From CAIYZT01 sp947461435 (GTDB taxonomy: Bacteria; Pseudomonadota; Alphaproteobacteria; Rhodobacterales; Rhodobacteraceae): a DNA stretch of 64,000 nt. The DNA is taken from NCBI GenBank assembly GCA_965284435.1, contig OZ260083.1:2914001-2978000 (forward strand). Direction: 5' to 3'. The notes below the pieces were generated by a model. It saw nothing but the letters and a program-made list of their open reading frames with translations. It was not told the origin of the DNA and made no database searches. Positions 24,521 to 32,835 of this stretch are shown one piece after another. Position numbers and translations under genes: made by a program. Each line of letters begins with the position of its first letter. Positions within the stretch are counted from its first letter, which is position 1.

Positions 24521-25333
24521 ATGGCGCGGATGCAGTTCACAATTCTTGGCTGCGGATCCTCTGGCGGTGTGCCGCGCCTGGGGTTGAATGGGGCGCAATG
24601 GGGCGACTGCGACCCCTTGAACGTCAAAAACCGCCGGCGCCGCTGTTCGGTTTTGGTTGAACGCATCACGAAGACCGGGACAACACGTGCCCTTATCGAT
24701 ACATCTCCTGATCTGCACGCTCAGTTAATAGGCGCTAATGTCGGTCAATTGGACGGGGTGGTCTACACGCATTCTCATGCCGACCATGTGCACGGTATCG
24801 ACGATCTGCGCGCCGTCGTCCTGAATATGCAAGCGCGTCTTCCTGTCTGGGCAGATTCCGTAACGCAAGGAGAGCTGATTGCCCGCTTTGGTTATGCTTT
24901 TGTGCAACCTGACGGCTCTCCATATCCGTCAATCCTCGATCTGCGCACGATCGATGGCCCCTTCGAAGTGACTGGCCAAGGTGGGCCCATTCCCTTTGTG
25001 CCTTTCCGCGTTGACCACGGCTCGATGGAAGCCTTGGGATTTCGGATTGGAGATTTGGCTTACTTGCCAGATGTCGTGCGCATCCCCGAAACAGCTTGGC
25101 CCCTTTTGTCGGGTCTTCAGATCTGGATCTTGGATGCTTTGCGCCGCAAACCACACCCCACCCATGCCCATCTGGATCTTGCGTTGGAATGGATTGCGAA
25201 GATGCACCCAACGCAAGCAATCCTGACCAATATGCACATCGATCTGGACTATGACACCTTGTGCGCCGAGTTGCCGGCACATGTCCGACCTGCCTTTGAC
25301 GGGATGACCATAACCATTGATCTTCCGGAATGA
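24521..25333 (+). CDS. Metallo-beta-lactamase-fold hydrolase (PhnP-like)
   Basis: 270 residues. Metal motif HSHADHVHGIDD lies near residues 84-95 and further ligands are in FRVDHGSMEALGF, LPDVVRIPE and ILDALRRKPHPTHAHLDLAL. An N-terminal glycine-rich loop (LGCGSSGGVPRLG) and the WGDCDP segment match PhnP-like cyclic phosphodiesterases. In many alphaproteobacteria this gene follows tatD, as here, without phosphonate genes, so a general phosphodiesterase role is likely. The last 4 bp overlap the AEC transporter gene. Confidence 0.85.
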   Translation: MARMQFTILGCGSSGGVPRLGLNGAQWGDCDPLNVKNRRRRCSVLVERITKTGTTRALIDTSPDLHAQLIGANVGQLDGVVYTHSHADHVHGIDDLRAVVLNMQARLPVWADSVTQGELIARFGYAFVQPDGSPYPSILDLRTIDGPFEVTGQGGPIPFVPFRVDHGSMEALGFRIGDLAYLPDVVRIPETAWPLLSGLQIWILDALRRKPHPTHAHLDLALEWIAKMHPTQAILTNMHIDLDYDTLCAELPAHVRPAFDGMTITIDLPE

Positions 25334-26271
25334 GCGCCCTTATTGACGTTATCCTTCCCGTCTTCCTGATCATCGGATTTGGTTATCTGGCCGCCCGCGC
25401 GCAGTGGATCAATGATGCAGAAATTGACGGCATAATGCGGTTCGCCCAAGGCTTTGCCGCGCCCGTTTTGTTGTTCAAAAACATCGCAACGATTGACTTG
25501 GCAACGGCCTTTCAGCCGGGATTACTGCTGTCCTTTTACATCGGCGCATTTTCAGGTTTCGCTTTGGGCTTTTGCGCGGCGCGTTTCGCATTTGGCCGCC
25601 CGTTGCCCGACGCCGTTGCCATTGGCTTTGCCTGTCTGTTTTCGAATTCGCTGCTTTTGGGCGTGCCCATTACCGAGCGGGCCTATGGTACCGGCGCACT
25701 TGTTGGAAATTTTGCGATTATCTCGATCCACGCACCAATCATTTATTCCTTTGGAATTGTCTTGATGGAATGGGCACGGGCAAAAGAAACGGGTGGCAGA
25801 TCTTTAGCTGAACTTACACGGCAAATTCTTAAAGCTGTGGCGACTCAGCCGCTTGTGATGGGCTTGGGAATTGGCTTTTTGGTCAACCTATCCGGCTTGA
25901 TTCAACCCGCGTCGATGCCTGCCGCCGTCGCAATGGTTGCAAGTTCCGCAATTCCGACTGCACTATTTGGCTTGGGCGGCGTCTTGACCCGATACCGACC
26001 CGAAGGCGACGCCAAACTTATCGCAACTGTCGTTGCTGCATCGCTGATTTTGCATCCGGCCGTCACCTTTCTGTTGGGGCGTTTTGCCTTTGCACTGGAT
26101 CTTGCAGCACTAAGATCTTCAACCGTTACGGCAGCCATGCCACCGGGGGTCAACGCCTATATGTTTGCTTTCATGTATGGGGTTGGAAAGCGCATCGCGG
26201 CAACCTCCATATTGATCGCGACGGCGCTCAGCATCGTAACCGTATGGATATGGCTTCATATACTTCCATAG
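25330..26271 (+). CDS. AEC-family (auxin efflux carrier-like) transporter
   Basis: 313 residues with about ten hydrophobic segments in two five-helix halves. It begins with LIDVILPVFLIIGFGYLAAR, and a hydrophilic break lies near residues 145-165. The family exports or exchanges small carboxylates; malonate and malate are known for relatives, but this substrate is unknown. ATGA overlap with the preceding hydrolase gene places it last in the dacC-tmk-holB-tatD run. Conserved Asn/Pro kinks (SNSLLLGVPI, TAAMPPGVNAYMFA) fit the family. Confidence 0.83.
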   Translation: MSALIDVILPVFLIIGFGYLAARAQWINDAEIDGIMRFAQGFAAPVLLFKNIATIDLATAFQPGLLLSFYIGAFSGFALGFCAARFAFGRPLPDAVAIGFACLFSNSLLLGVPITERAYGTGALVGNFAIISIHAPIIYSFGIVLMEWARAKETGGRSLAELTRQILKAVATQPLVMGLGIGFLVNLSGLIQPASMPAAVAMVASSAIPTALFGLGGVLTRYRPEGDAKLIATVVAASLILHPAVTFLLGRFAFALDLAALRSSTVTAAMPPGVNAYMFAFMYGVGKRIAATSILIATALSIVTVWIWLHILP

Positions 26272-26370
26272 CGTTGAAGGGGCTTTGGCACCGTATAGAA
26301 ACAATCCTTAAGAAGGTCGCGTTGGCTCGGAATTGTGTCAACGATCAAAATCTTAGATATCGGGAACTTC

Positions 26371-28236
26371 ATGTACAAAGCTGCCACGGGTTTAGGCTAT
26401 CAATCCTTTTTGGACGATCTTCACCGGGAGAACATGTTTGATTGGTACATGGAAATAGGGTGTAATGAAGGACGTACATTTGCACCCGTTCAATCGAAAA
26501 CAGTTGCTGTTGATCCCTTCTTTAAATGTGAGACGAATATAATTGGCAAAAAGCCAATTCTCCACGTCTTTCAGGAGAAGTCAGATTCGTTCTTTGCGAG
26601 TGGTTTCTTGAAAAAAATGGAGATTCGTTTGTCGTTCAGCTTTTTGGATGGCATGCATAAGTTTGACTATCTTCTGCGCGATTTCATGAATGCCGAGGCA
26701 AATGCGCACCCGGATGGCGTGATCGCCTTACATGATTGCTGCCCCTTCAACGCAGAAATGACGACCGTCGACATGTCCAACCTTCCCAAAGGGGCCTGGA
26801 CAGGCGATGTCTGGAAGCTCTTGCCTATCTTGCAAGAATACAGACCCGATTTGAAACTGACTGTCCTTGGTTGTCGGCCAACCGGACTGGTGTTGATCTC
26901 AGAACTGGATCCCAAAAGCACCGCACTTGCAGCAGCCTATGACGAGATCATTCAGCGATATGATGGTTTGGGACTGAAGCAATTTGGAACGGATCTCTTT
27001 TTCAATTCTTTTGAGTACGTTGACCCGAAACACTATCAAAAAGCGGGTTACAAAGACTTTGAAAAGGTACGGCTGAACGAGCGCTTGGCGATACAACCGA
27101 GAAAGCATCTCCCACAAGTCTTTGATACCAAAATTCCCTTGCGGCATGCGGTGGTTGACGACGCCCTTGTCGTGTCGTTTGTTGCAACTGACCAAAAGAC
27201 GATAGGTCGCCAGGCCGGAATTTTCGACAAGGCAGGCAGTTACGTTCCGCTCGGGCAATCCTGGAGAACATTTGGCAGAGCCCTTACAATACCACCCAAG
27301 GCGGAATACCAGGTTCAGACGGAAGAGTATTTGCAGGGGACTTGGTTGTTTGGTGGCGCAGTATATGGACATTTTGGCCATTTTCTTTGCGAGTCAATCT
27401 CTCGCCTCTGGGGGCTTGAGTTGAAAGACTATCGTCTTGACGGGATAGTGTTTCATCCTGGAATACGCGGCCAGAGCATTGATCATATAACGAGACTGTC
27501 AAAGTCATGGTTCGCGATGCTCGGCTGTAATCTGCCAATCCACTTTTCTGAAGCTCCCTTTCGAGTTGAGAAATTGATCATTCCTGAACAGGGGTTTGGG
27601 GTGGAAGATATGGCAGCCGGTCATCCCGACTTCCGCAATTTCATTCGACGTCGTTTGGGAAGTTCTTTGGAAGCAAACGGTCCTGAAAAACTCTACATTT
27701 CACGCCGAAATCTAAAATCGGAAATGGGTCGAATTATGGGGGAGCGTTTCCTCGAGGACGCTCTTAAGGCAGAAGGGTATGAAATCTTCCATCCGCAGGA
27801 ACATTCTGTGGAGTTTCAAATCGCCCGATACAAGGCCGCCAATTGTATTGTGTCTATGGATTGTTCCGCGCTCCATTTGGCCGCTTTTTTTGCCAAGCCA
27901 GGCGATAAAGTATCGATTATTGTTCGCAGACCTGGAACGCACTTTACGGCTTATTGCACCCAGTATCAGGGTTTTGCAGCCATTGAACCACTGATCATTA
28001 GTCAATTGAAGAGGTTCTACACTAAAGTTGAAGGGGCCCATGCCTTGATGGATCACCGAGGGATAATGGACAAACTCTACACAGAAGTAGACTATCCGGC
28101 CATTCGCCAAAACCTTATCGACGGTGGATTCATTTCCGGAAAACCATGGGTCTTTCCAAGCGAAGACGACATAAGGACCGAACTGAGCCGCTATTTCGAA
28201 GGCCACGAAGACCGGATGGTCCCTCTGGTGCTGTAG
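26371..28236 (+). CDS. Methyltransferase-like / GT61 glycosyltransferase fusion protein
   Basis: 621 residues from the ATG at 26371, preceded by GGGA 8 bases upstream. A GTG at 26335 is in frame but lacks a suitable site. The N-terminal ~200 residues look like a class I SAM methyltransferase (WYMEIGCNEGRTF, SFLDGMHKFDYLLRDF, VIALHDCCPF). From about residue 250 there is a GT61/DUF563 glycosyltransferase (TWLFGGAVYGHFGHFLCES, EKLYISRRNL, IFHPQEHSVEFQIARYKAA, SMDCSALHLA). It probably builds or decorates a surface polysaccharide in the cytoplasm. Base composition is visibly more A/T-rich than its neighbours, hinting at transfer. The next gene is a shorter paralogue. Confidence 0.8.
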   Translation: MYKAATGLGYQSFLDDLHRENMFDWYMEIGCNEGRTFAPVQSKTVAVDPFFKCETNIIGKKPILHVFQEKSDSFFASGFLKKMEIRLSFSFLDGMHKFDYLLRDFMNAEANAHPDGVIALHDCCPFNAEMTTVDMSNLPKGAWTGDVWKLLPILQEYRPDLKLTVLGCRPTGLVLISELDPKSTALAAAYDEIIQRYDGLGLKQFGTDLFFNSFEYVDPKHYQKAGYKDFEKVRLNERLAIQPRKHLPQVFDTKIPLRHAVVDDALVVSFVATDQKTIGRQAGIFDKAGSYVPLGQSWRTFGRALTIPPKAEYQVQTEEYLQGTWLFGGAVYGHFGHFLCESISRLWGLELKDYRLDGIVFHPGIRGQSIDHITRLSKSWFAMLGCNLPIHFSEAPFRVEKLIIPEQGFGVEDMAAGHPDFRNFIRRRLGSSLEANGPEKLYISRRNLKSEMGRIMGERFLEDALKAEGYEIFHPQEHSVEFQIARYKAANCIVSMDCSALHLAAFFAKPGDKVSIIVRRPGTHFTAYCTQYQGFAAIEPLIISQLKRFYTKVEGAHALMDHRGIMDKLYTEVDYPAIRQNLIDGGFISGKPWVFPSEDDIRTELSRYFEGHEDRMVPLVL

Positions 28237-28402
28237 GCTTTGAATCGAAGTGGCTTCGCCGAGGACCACATTCTGTACGTGAGAGTTCCTAGGGGCGGGC
28301 GCAACCTGTAACATGTTTCCTTCGCCTTTTGCAGCTATTGGGCGAGTATTCTCTAGATCTTTCTACGCCTTGCTTGGTACCTTTGGCAGCAAGGAGAACC
28401 CG

Positions 28403-28498
28403 ATGTCCAAAAGCACTTTCATGGCAGATTTCAATCGTTTTGAAATGGTCCGCCGGGACAGACCCGAATCCTTGGATGCACGAACGGTGCCAATTTGA
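28403..28498 (+). pseudogene. Out-of-frame 5' segment of the second GT61 gene
   Basis: This 31-codon frame starts at an ATG with a strong AAGGAG (28391-28396) and stops at TGA 28496-28498, which overlaps the ATG of the GT61 frame. Its residues FEMVRRDRPESLDARTVP line up with the linker FEKVRLNERLAIQPRKHLP just before the GT61 domain of the upstream paralogue, and the match continues in the other frame. It is therefore most likely the true N-terminus, cut off by a one-base frame change near 28495. A short coupled leader is the alternative. Confidence 0.6.
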
Positions 28499-29601
28499 TG
28501 GTTTATGACGCGCACAAACCCCTTTCTCACCGTGTTGTGGATGATGCCATGATCGTCGCATTTGGTGGGGGAAAGGCGCGGTCTGTCAGCCGCCCTGCGG
28601 GGGTATTTGATGCACAGGGCAACTATATTCCTCTCTCGCAGTGCTGGAGAGATTCGCGCGGGCACACGACATCGCCCTCGGCCCCGCCACGAGACGAGCA
28701 GATCACACGACGTTTGACCGGAACTTGGCTGTTTGGCGGCATGCTTTATGCCCATTTTGGGCATTTTTTATGTGAATCTACGTCGCGGTTGTGGGGATTG
28801 GACCTTCCGGAAATTGAGTATGATGGTGTGATATTTCATCCCAAGGTTCGGCTGCCCCGCATGTCACGGTTGATCGGTCCAACCAAACCCTGGCTGGCGG
28901 TCGCCGGTTGCGATCTGCCAGTGTCCGCGCCCCCAGATCCCGTCCGTGTTGATCGGCTGGTGATCCCCGAGCAAGGCTTCGGCACCGGCGACATGGTTGC
29001 GGGGCGGCCCGAATACCGCGATTTCATCCATCGACGGTTTGGACGGTCGGTCAAGGCCTGTGGCGCCGAGAAACTCTACATCTCCCGAAGTCGGCTTTAT
29101 TCCAAGCGTGGCCGTATTCTGGGCGAACCCTTTTTGGAACGTGCCCTTGCCGCGGAAGGCTATGAAATCTTTCACCCCCAAGAGCACACGATCGAAGAAC
29201 AGATAGCGCGCTACAAGGCTGCGCGTGTTGTGGTCTCGTCCGATTGTTCGGCATTGCACCTGTCGGCCTTGTTTGCAAAGCAGAACGACCGCGTAGCCAT
29301 TATTGCCCGTCGCCCTGGCCCTACGATCGAAGATTTTCGTGCGCAGTACCACATGTTTTGCGGGTTGGAGCCGGTGTGCATGAGCCATTTGACGGCCGTG
29401 CATTCGTTTGAAGGGGCAAAACTCGCGCAGATGTCCGAAGTCTATGCCGAAGTCGACTTTGCCGCCCTCCGCAGCAACCTCGTCAACGCCGGATTTATTG
29501 CTGGTAAACCGTGGGATCTTCCCAGCCCTAGCGATTTGCGAGGGGAGTTGCACCAGTATGCAGAGCGGCAAGGCCACGATTTACCAGAGAGGACACTTTA
29601 G
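28498..29601 (+). CDS. GT61-family glycosyltransferase, tandem paralogue (5' end frame-broken)
   Basis: 367 residues of the GT61/DUF563 fold: HRVVDDAMIVAF, GTWLFGGMLYAHFGHFLCES, EKLYISRSRLYSK, YEIFHPQEHTIEEQIARYKA, SSDCSALHLSALFAK and a C-terminal EVDFAALRSNLVNAGFIAGK. These segments match the second half of the upstream gene, so the two arose by duplication; this copy lacks the methyltransferase part. The ATG at 28498 overlaps the stop of a 31-codon frame that is homologous to the paralogue's linker. The intact protein was therefore probably about 399 residues, starting at 28403. It converges on the agmatinase gene with 4 bp shared. The domain itself looks complete. Confidence 0.8.
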   Translation: MVYDAHKPLSHRVVDDAMIVAFGGGKARSVSRPAGVFDAQGNYIPLSQCWRDSRGHTTSPSAPPRDEQITRRLTGTWLFGGMLYAHFGHFLCESTSRLWGLDLPEIEYDGVIFHPKVRLPRMSRLIGPTKPWLAVAGCDLPVSAPPDPVRVDRLVIPEQGFGTGDMVAGRPEYRDFIHRRFGRSVKACGAEKLYISRSRLYSKRGRILGEPFLERALAAEGYEIFHPQEHTIEEQIARYKAARVVVSSDCSALHLSALFAKQNDRVAIIARRPGPTIEDFRAQYHMFCGLEPVCMSHLTAVHSFEGAKLAQMSEVYAEVDFAALRSNLVNAGFIAGKPWDLPSPSDLRGELHQYAERQGHDLPERTL

Positions 29602-30554
29602 CCTTTTGCCTTGGCTTCAAAGATAAATCCGAGGAAATTGAGCAGAATCTGGGCCGCGAGGATCGAGGTGGACTGGCTATGATCATAATCCGGTGCCACT
29701 TCGACAAGGTCCATGCCGACGATTTCATGCGCTTTGGCGACGGCTTGCAACAATTCTAAAACCTCGTAGTACAAAAAACCGCCATGGCTTGGCGTGCCAG
29801 TGCCGGGGGCGATGGACGGGCAGAATCCGTCGATATCAAGCGTTACGTAAACGCGCGCGCCATTGGGAATGCGCGCTGCCACTGCCGCCGGCCCCTTCGC
29901 ACGGAATTGGCGGACAGACAAAATGTCAGACCCCATGGACCGCGCAGCTTCGTACCCTTCGCGCGCCGTGGATGACACATTTCGAATTCCCACTTGCGTC
30001 ATACCGCTGACATGTTCTTTTTCGGCCGCACGGCGCATCGGGCTTCCATGGCCGACACGCACACCATGCCGTTCATCGACAAAATCCAGATGCGCGTCAA
30101 TTTGCAGAATATGAATAGGGCCTTGATCAGCAAAGGCCTCGATGCAGGGAATGTTCACCGAATGGTCGCCCCCGATCACGACCGGTAATGCACCCGATTT
30201 CAAGATCGCCTCGACACCTGTTCGGATATTGGCATGGCTTTTGGCCGTATCGGTATGCACGATATCTGCATCACCGATGTCTACGATGCGCACCGTCGAC
30301 GGCAAATAAGTGCAGTCATCTTCATGGTCATAGGCCCCCGCATGCCCAAAACTGAAGAGTGTTGATGCCTCGCGCACGGATCTTGGCCCAAAGCGCGCAC
30401 CGGCGCGAAACTGGGTCCCAAAATCGAAAGGTGCGCCCATCACGGCGACGTCTGCGTCGATGGCCGACCAATCGGCAACATATGGTCTTTTCCCAAAGGT
30501 TGCGATGCCCACAAAGGGCAGGTCCAAGCGACCGCTGTCATATGAGTTTGCCAT
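29598..30554 (-). CDS. speB: Agmatinase-family ureohydrolase
   Basis: 318 residues from the ATG at 30552-30554, 4 bp after the permease stop. Binuclear manganese motifs are present: VVIGGDHSVNIP, QIDAHLDFVDERHG and DIDGFCPSIAPGTGTPSHGG. In most agmatinases the last reads DxDxxDP; here the third Asp is Cys while the two metal-binding Asp remain. The family cleaves agmatine to putrescine and urea, but relatives act on guanidinobutyrate and other guanidino compounds. As last gene of the second polyamine-type ABC operon it suggests that the imported solute is, or yields, a guanidino compound. Confidence 0.82.
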   Translation of the reverse strand: MANSYDSGRLDLPFVGIATFGKRPYVADWSAIDADVAVMGAPFDFGTQFRAGARFGPRSVREASTLFSFGHAGAYDHEDDCTYLPSTVRIVDIGDADIVHTDTAKSHANIRTGVEAILKSGALPVVIGGDHSVNIPCIEAFADQGPIHILQIDAHLDFVDERHGVRVGHGSPMRRAAEKEHVSGMTQVGIRNVSSTAREGYEAARSMGSDILSVRQFRAKGPAAVAARIPNGARVYVTLDIDGFCPSIAPGTGTPSHGGFLYYEVLELLQAVAKAHEIVGMDLVEVAPDYDHSQSTSILAAQILLNFLGFIFEAKAKG

Positions 30555-30558
30555 CTGA

Positions 30559-31497
30559 TTATTGCGGGCTGACGCCGCGCAACCGCTCGGAACGGCGTCG
30601 CAGAAGTTCAAGAGTGGTCAATAAAAGGATGGAGATGATCACAAGAATGGTCGCCACTGCCAGAATGGCCGGGCTTATCGCCTCGCGTATTCCATTCCAC
30701 ATCTGCCGTGGAATGGTCTGTTGATCCGGTCCGGCAATGAACAAAACTGCAACGACTTCATCAAACGAAGTGACAAAGGCAAAGAGTGCACCCGAGATGA
30801 CGCCGGGCAAGATCAAGGGCAAGATCACCTTGAAGAAGGTTACACGCGGATTGGCCCCCAAACTGGCCGATGCCCGCATCAAGGACTGGTCGAAACCAGA
30901 CAGGGTGGCCGTCACTGTGATGATTACAAACGGGATGCCGAGGGTGGCATGGGCCATGACGATGCCCACATAGGTTGCCGTCAGGCGACCACAATCAAGG
31001 CCGATCAATCCGCAGGGGCTTGAATAAAAGAAGAACAAGCCCGTTGCAATAATGATGATGGGTACGATCATCGGGCTGATCAAGATTGCCATGATCACCC
31101 GCCGATACGGCATTTCCGGGCGCGACAGACCCAATGCGGCCAATGTTCCCAGACAGGTTGCCAAGATCGTCGACCAAAACCCAATGATAATCGAATTCTT
31201 GGCTGCCTTGACCCACGTGGCATTTGCCCAAACGTCAGACCACCAGGCCCCGTCACGCAGCGCCTCTGGTGCTTGCATGCCGTCCGTCAACAGATTGTCA
31301 TACCAGCGCAGCGAATACCCTTCAGGATCCAGTGCGAGCATCTTTGCTGTGAAGGTAAAATAGGGCTCCACGTTGAAGGACAGCGGCAGGACCACCAAAA
31401 TCGGGGCCACTAGGAACACAAATATCGCAGTGCAGATCGCAATGTAGGCATAGTGCCAAATGCGTTCCAAAGGGCTTGCATAAACGGGAAGGGCCAT
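30559..31497 (-). CDS. ABC transporter permease, PotC type (second polyamine operon)
   Basis: 312 residues. A first membrane helix lies at about 12-37, a periplasmic stretch follows (about 40-95), and further helices carry the EAA region (LMRASASLGANPRVTFFKVILP). The extra periplasmic stretch makes it longer than the PotC-type protein of the first operon (275). AAGGAG precedes the ATG by 6 bases. It is 10 bp downstream of the PotB-type gene and 4 bp upstream of the agmatinase gene. Together with its partner it forms the membrane channel of the second polyamine-type importer. Confidence 0.86.
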   Translation of the reverse strand: MALPVYASPLERIWHYAYIAICTAIFVFLVAPILVVLPLSFNVEPYFTFTAKMLALDPEGYSLRWYDNLLTDGMQAPEALRDGAWWSDVWANATWVKAAKNSIIIGFWSTILATCLGTLAALGLSRPEMPYRRVIMAILISPMIVPIIIIATGLFFFYSSPCGLIGLDCGRLTATYVGIVMAHATLGIPFVIITVTATLSGFDQSLMRASASLGANPRVTFFKVILPLILPGVISGALFAFVTSFDEVVAVLFIAGPDQQTIPRQMWNGIREAISPAILAVATILVIISILLLTTLELLRRRSERLRGVSPQ

Positions 31498-31507
31498 GTC
31501 GCTCTCC

Positions 31508-32761
31508 TTAACCCAGCTTCAGATTGTCGATGCCGATCAGGCGGTCATAGAGCCAATACAGGACCAAGACACCCGCCAGAAGCATGGCCGAAAGCGCCGC
31601 GGCCAAGGACCAGTTTGATTTGTCCATGTGGAAGTCGATGAAGTTTGAAATCAATTGCCCATCTGCCCCCCCTACAAGCGCTGGGGTGATATAGTAGCCG
31701 ACAGCAAGAATGAACACGAGCAAGGCCCCGGCCCCGATGCCGGGCAAGGTTTGCGGCAAATAGATGCGCCGAAATGTCGTCCAGCTTGTGGCCCCCAAAG
31801 AGCGCGCGGCGCGTGCATAGCTGGGCGGAATGGTTTTCATCACGGAATAAAGTGGCAAGATCATGAAGGGCAACAATACATGAGTCATGACAATGATCGT
31901 ACCGGCTTGATTGTACATCATCGCCAGTCGTCCATCGTCGCCAATGACGCCAAGCCAAACCAAAAGGTCATTGACGATCCCTTGGCCTTGCAAGACCACA
32001 ATCCAACTTGTGGTACGAACCAAAAGCGAGGTCCAGAACGGCAAAAGCACGCAGATCATCAAAAGGTTTGCTTTCGACATCGGCAAAACGGCCAGAAGAT
32101 GCGCCACCGGAAAGGCAAGCACCAGACAGGTCAACGTGATGAGACCTGACAAAAGGAAGGTTTTGACGAAGAGATAGATGTATATTCGGGTATTTTCGGG
32201 CACTTTTTGAATGCTTCCATCCGACGCTCTCTCAAGATCCAGAGAAATCAGATAAAAATCCAACGTGTAGGCCGACGAGGCAGACCGCAACGCCTCCCAT
32301 ACGTCCGGAGAGTCCCATTTCTTGTCCAAGGCAATAAACGCATCTTTGAAAGGAGGGGCCAATTTGTCAGCCGAGCGTGCAGTCGAGGTAAACAAGGATC
32401 GGGTTTCGGGCAGGGTATAGTTTACGCGCGTGCCCGCTATTCCGGCAGTCTTGTTGGCCTTCATGGCCTTGAAATCAGCGGCCAAGGCCGCGTAGGCCGC
32501 TTCGTCCGGCGGGGTGCCTGCCGGTGTCGCATCGAACCATGCCTTAAGCATGGGAGCGTTGGCGGACAAACCATCGTGATATACCGAGCGATGCAGCATT
32601 TGCCCAATTGGGACGATAAACGTCAAGACGATGAAGAGGAGCAAGGGGGCGACCAAAAGGAAAGCCCTGCGTTTAGCGCGCGCTTGAGCCGCACCAAGAG
32701 CGGCCTTGAGAGGGCGACCGTCAGCGGTTGTCAGCAGGTCAAGGGCAACGGCCTCGGTCAT
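31508..32761 (-). CDS. ABC transporter permease, PotB type (second polyamine operon)
   Basis: 417 residues, about 110 longer than the PotB-type protein of the first operon. The extra length is a periplasmic domain between helix 1 (LLVAPLLLFIVLTFIVPIG, about 36-54) and helix 2 (about residue 200), containing SVYHDGLSANAPMLKAWFDA and a charged helical stretch. The EAA loop is ARAARSLGATSWTTFRRIYLP. Such an inserted domain occurs in some PotB-like subunits and may contact the binding protein. A 10-bp-stem hairpin lies between this gene and the upstream binding-protein gene. Confidence 0.85.
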   Translation of the reverse strand: MTEAVALDLLTTADGRPLKAALGAAQARAKRRAFLLVAPLLLFIVLTFIVPIGQMLHRSVYHDGLSANAPMLKAWFDATPAGTPPDEAAYAALAADFKAMKANKTAGIAGTRVNYTLPETRSLFTSTARSADKLAPPFKDAFIALDKKWDSPDVWEALRSASSAYTLDFYLISLDLERASDGSIQKVPENTRIYIYLFVKTFLLSGLITLTCLVLAFPVAHLLAVLPMSKANLLMICVLLPFWTSLLVRTTSWIVVLQGQGIVNDLLVWLGVIGDDGRLAMMYNQAGTIIVMTHVLLPFMILPLYSVMKTIPPSYARAARSLGATSWTTFRRIYLPQTLPGIGAGALLVFILAVGYYITPALVGGADGQLISNFIDFHMDKSNWSLAAALSAMLLAGVLVLYWLYDRLIGIDNLKLG

Positions 32762-32797
32762 CTCAGGTCAACTCTTTTCAGAAGATAAGGGAATTGA

Positions 32798-32821
32798 GGG
32801 GCCCCAAAGGGCCCCTCAGCA
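32798..32821 (-). terminator. Hairpin between binding-protein and PotB-type genes
   Basis: TGAGGGGCCC at 32798-32807 pairs perfectly with GGGCCCCTCA at 32812-32821 around a CAAA loop. Read leftward it is not followed by a U-run. It may be an attenuator or, more likely, a 3'-end stabiliser that raises the binding-protein yield, playing the part of the true terminator at 4555-4593 in the first operon. Confidence 0.6.
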
Positions 32822-32835
32822 CGCCAAGGGCGTGA

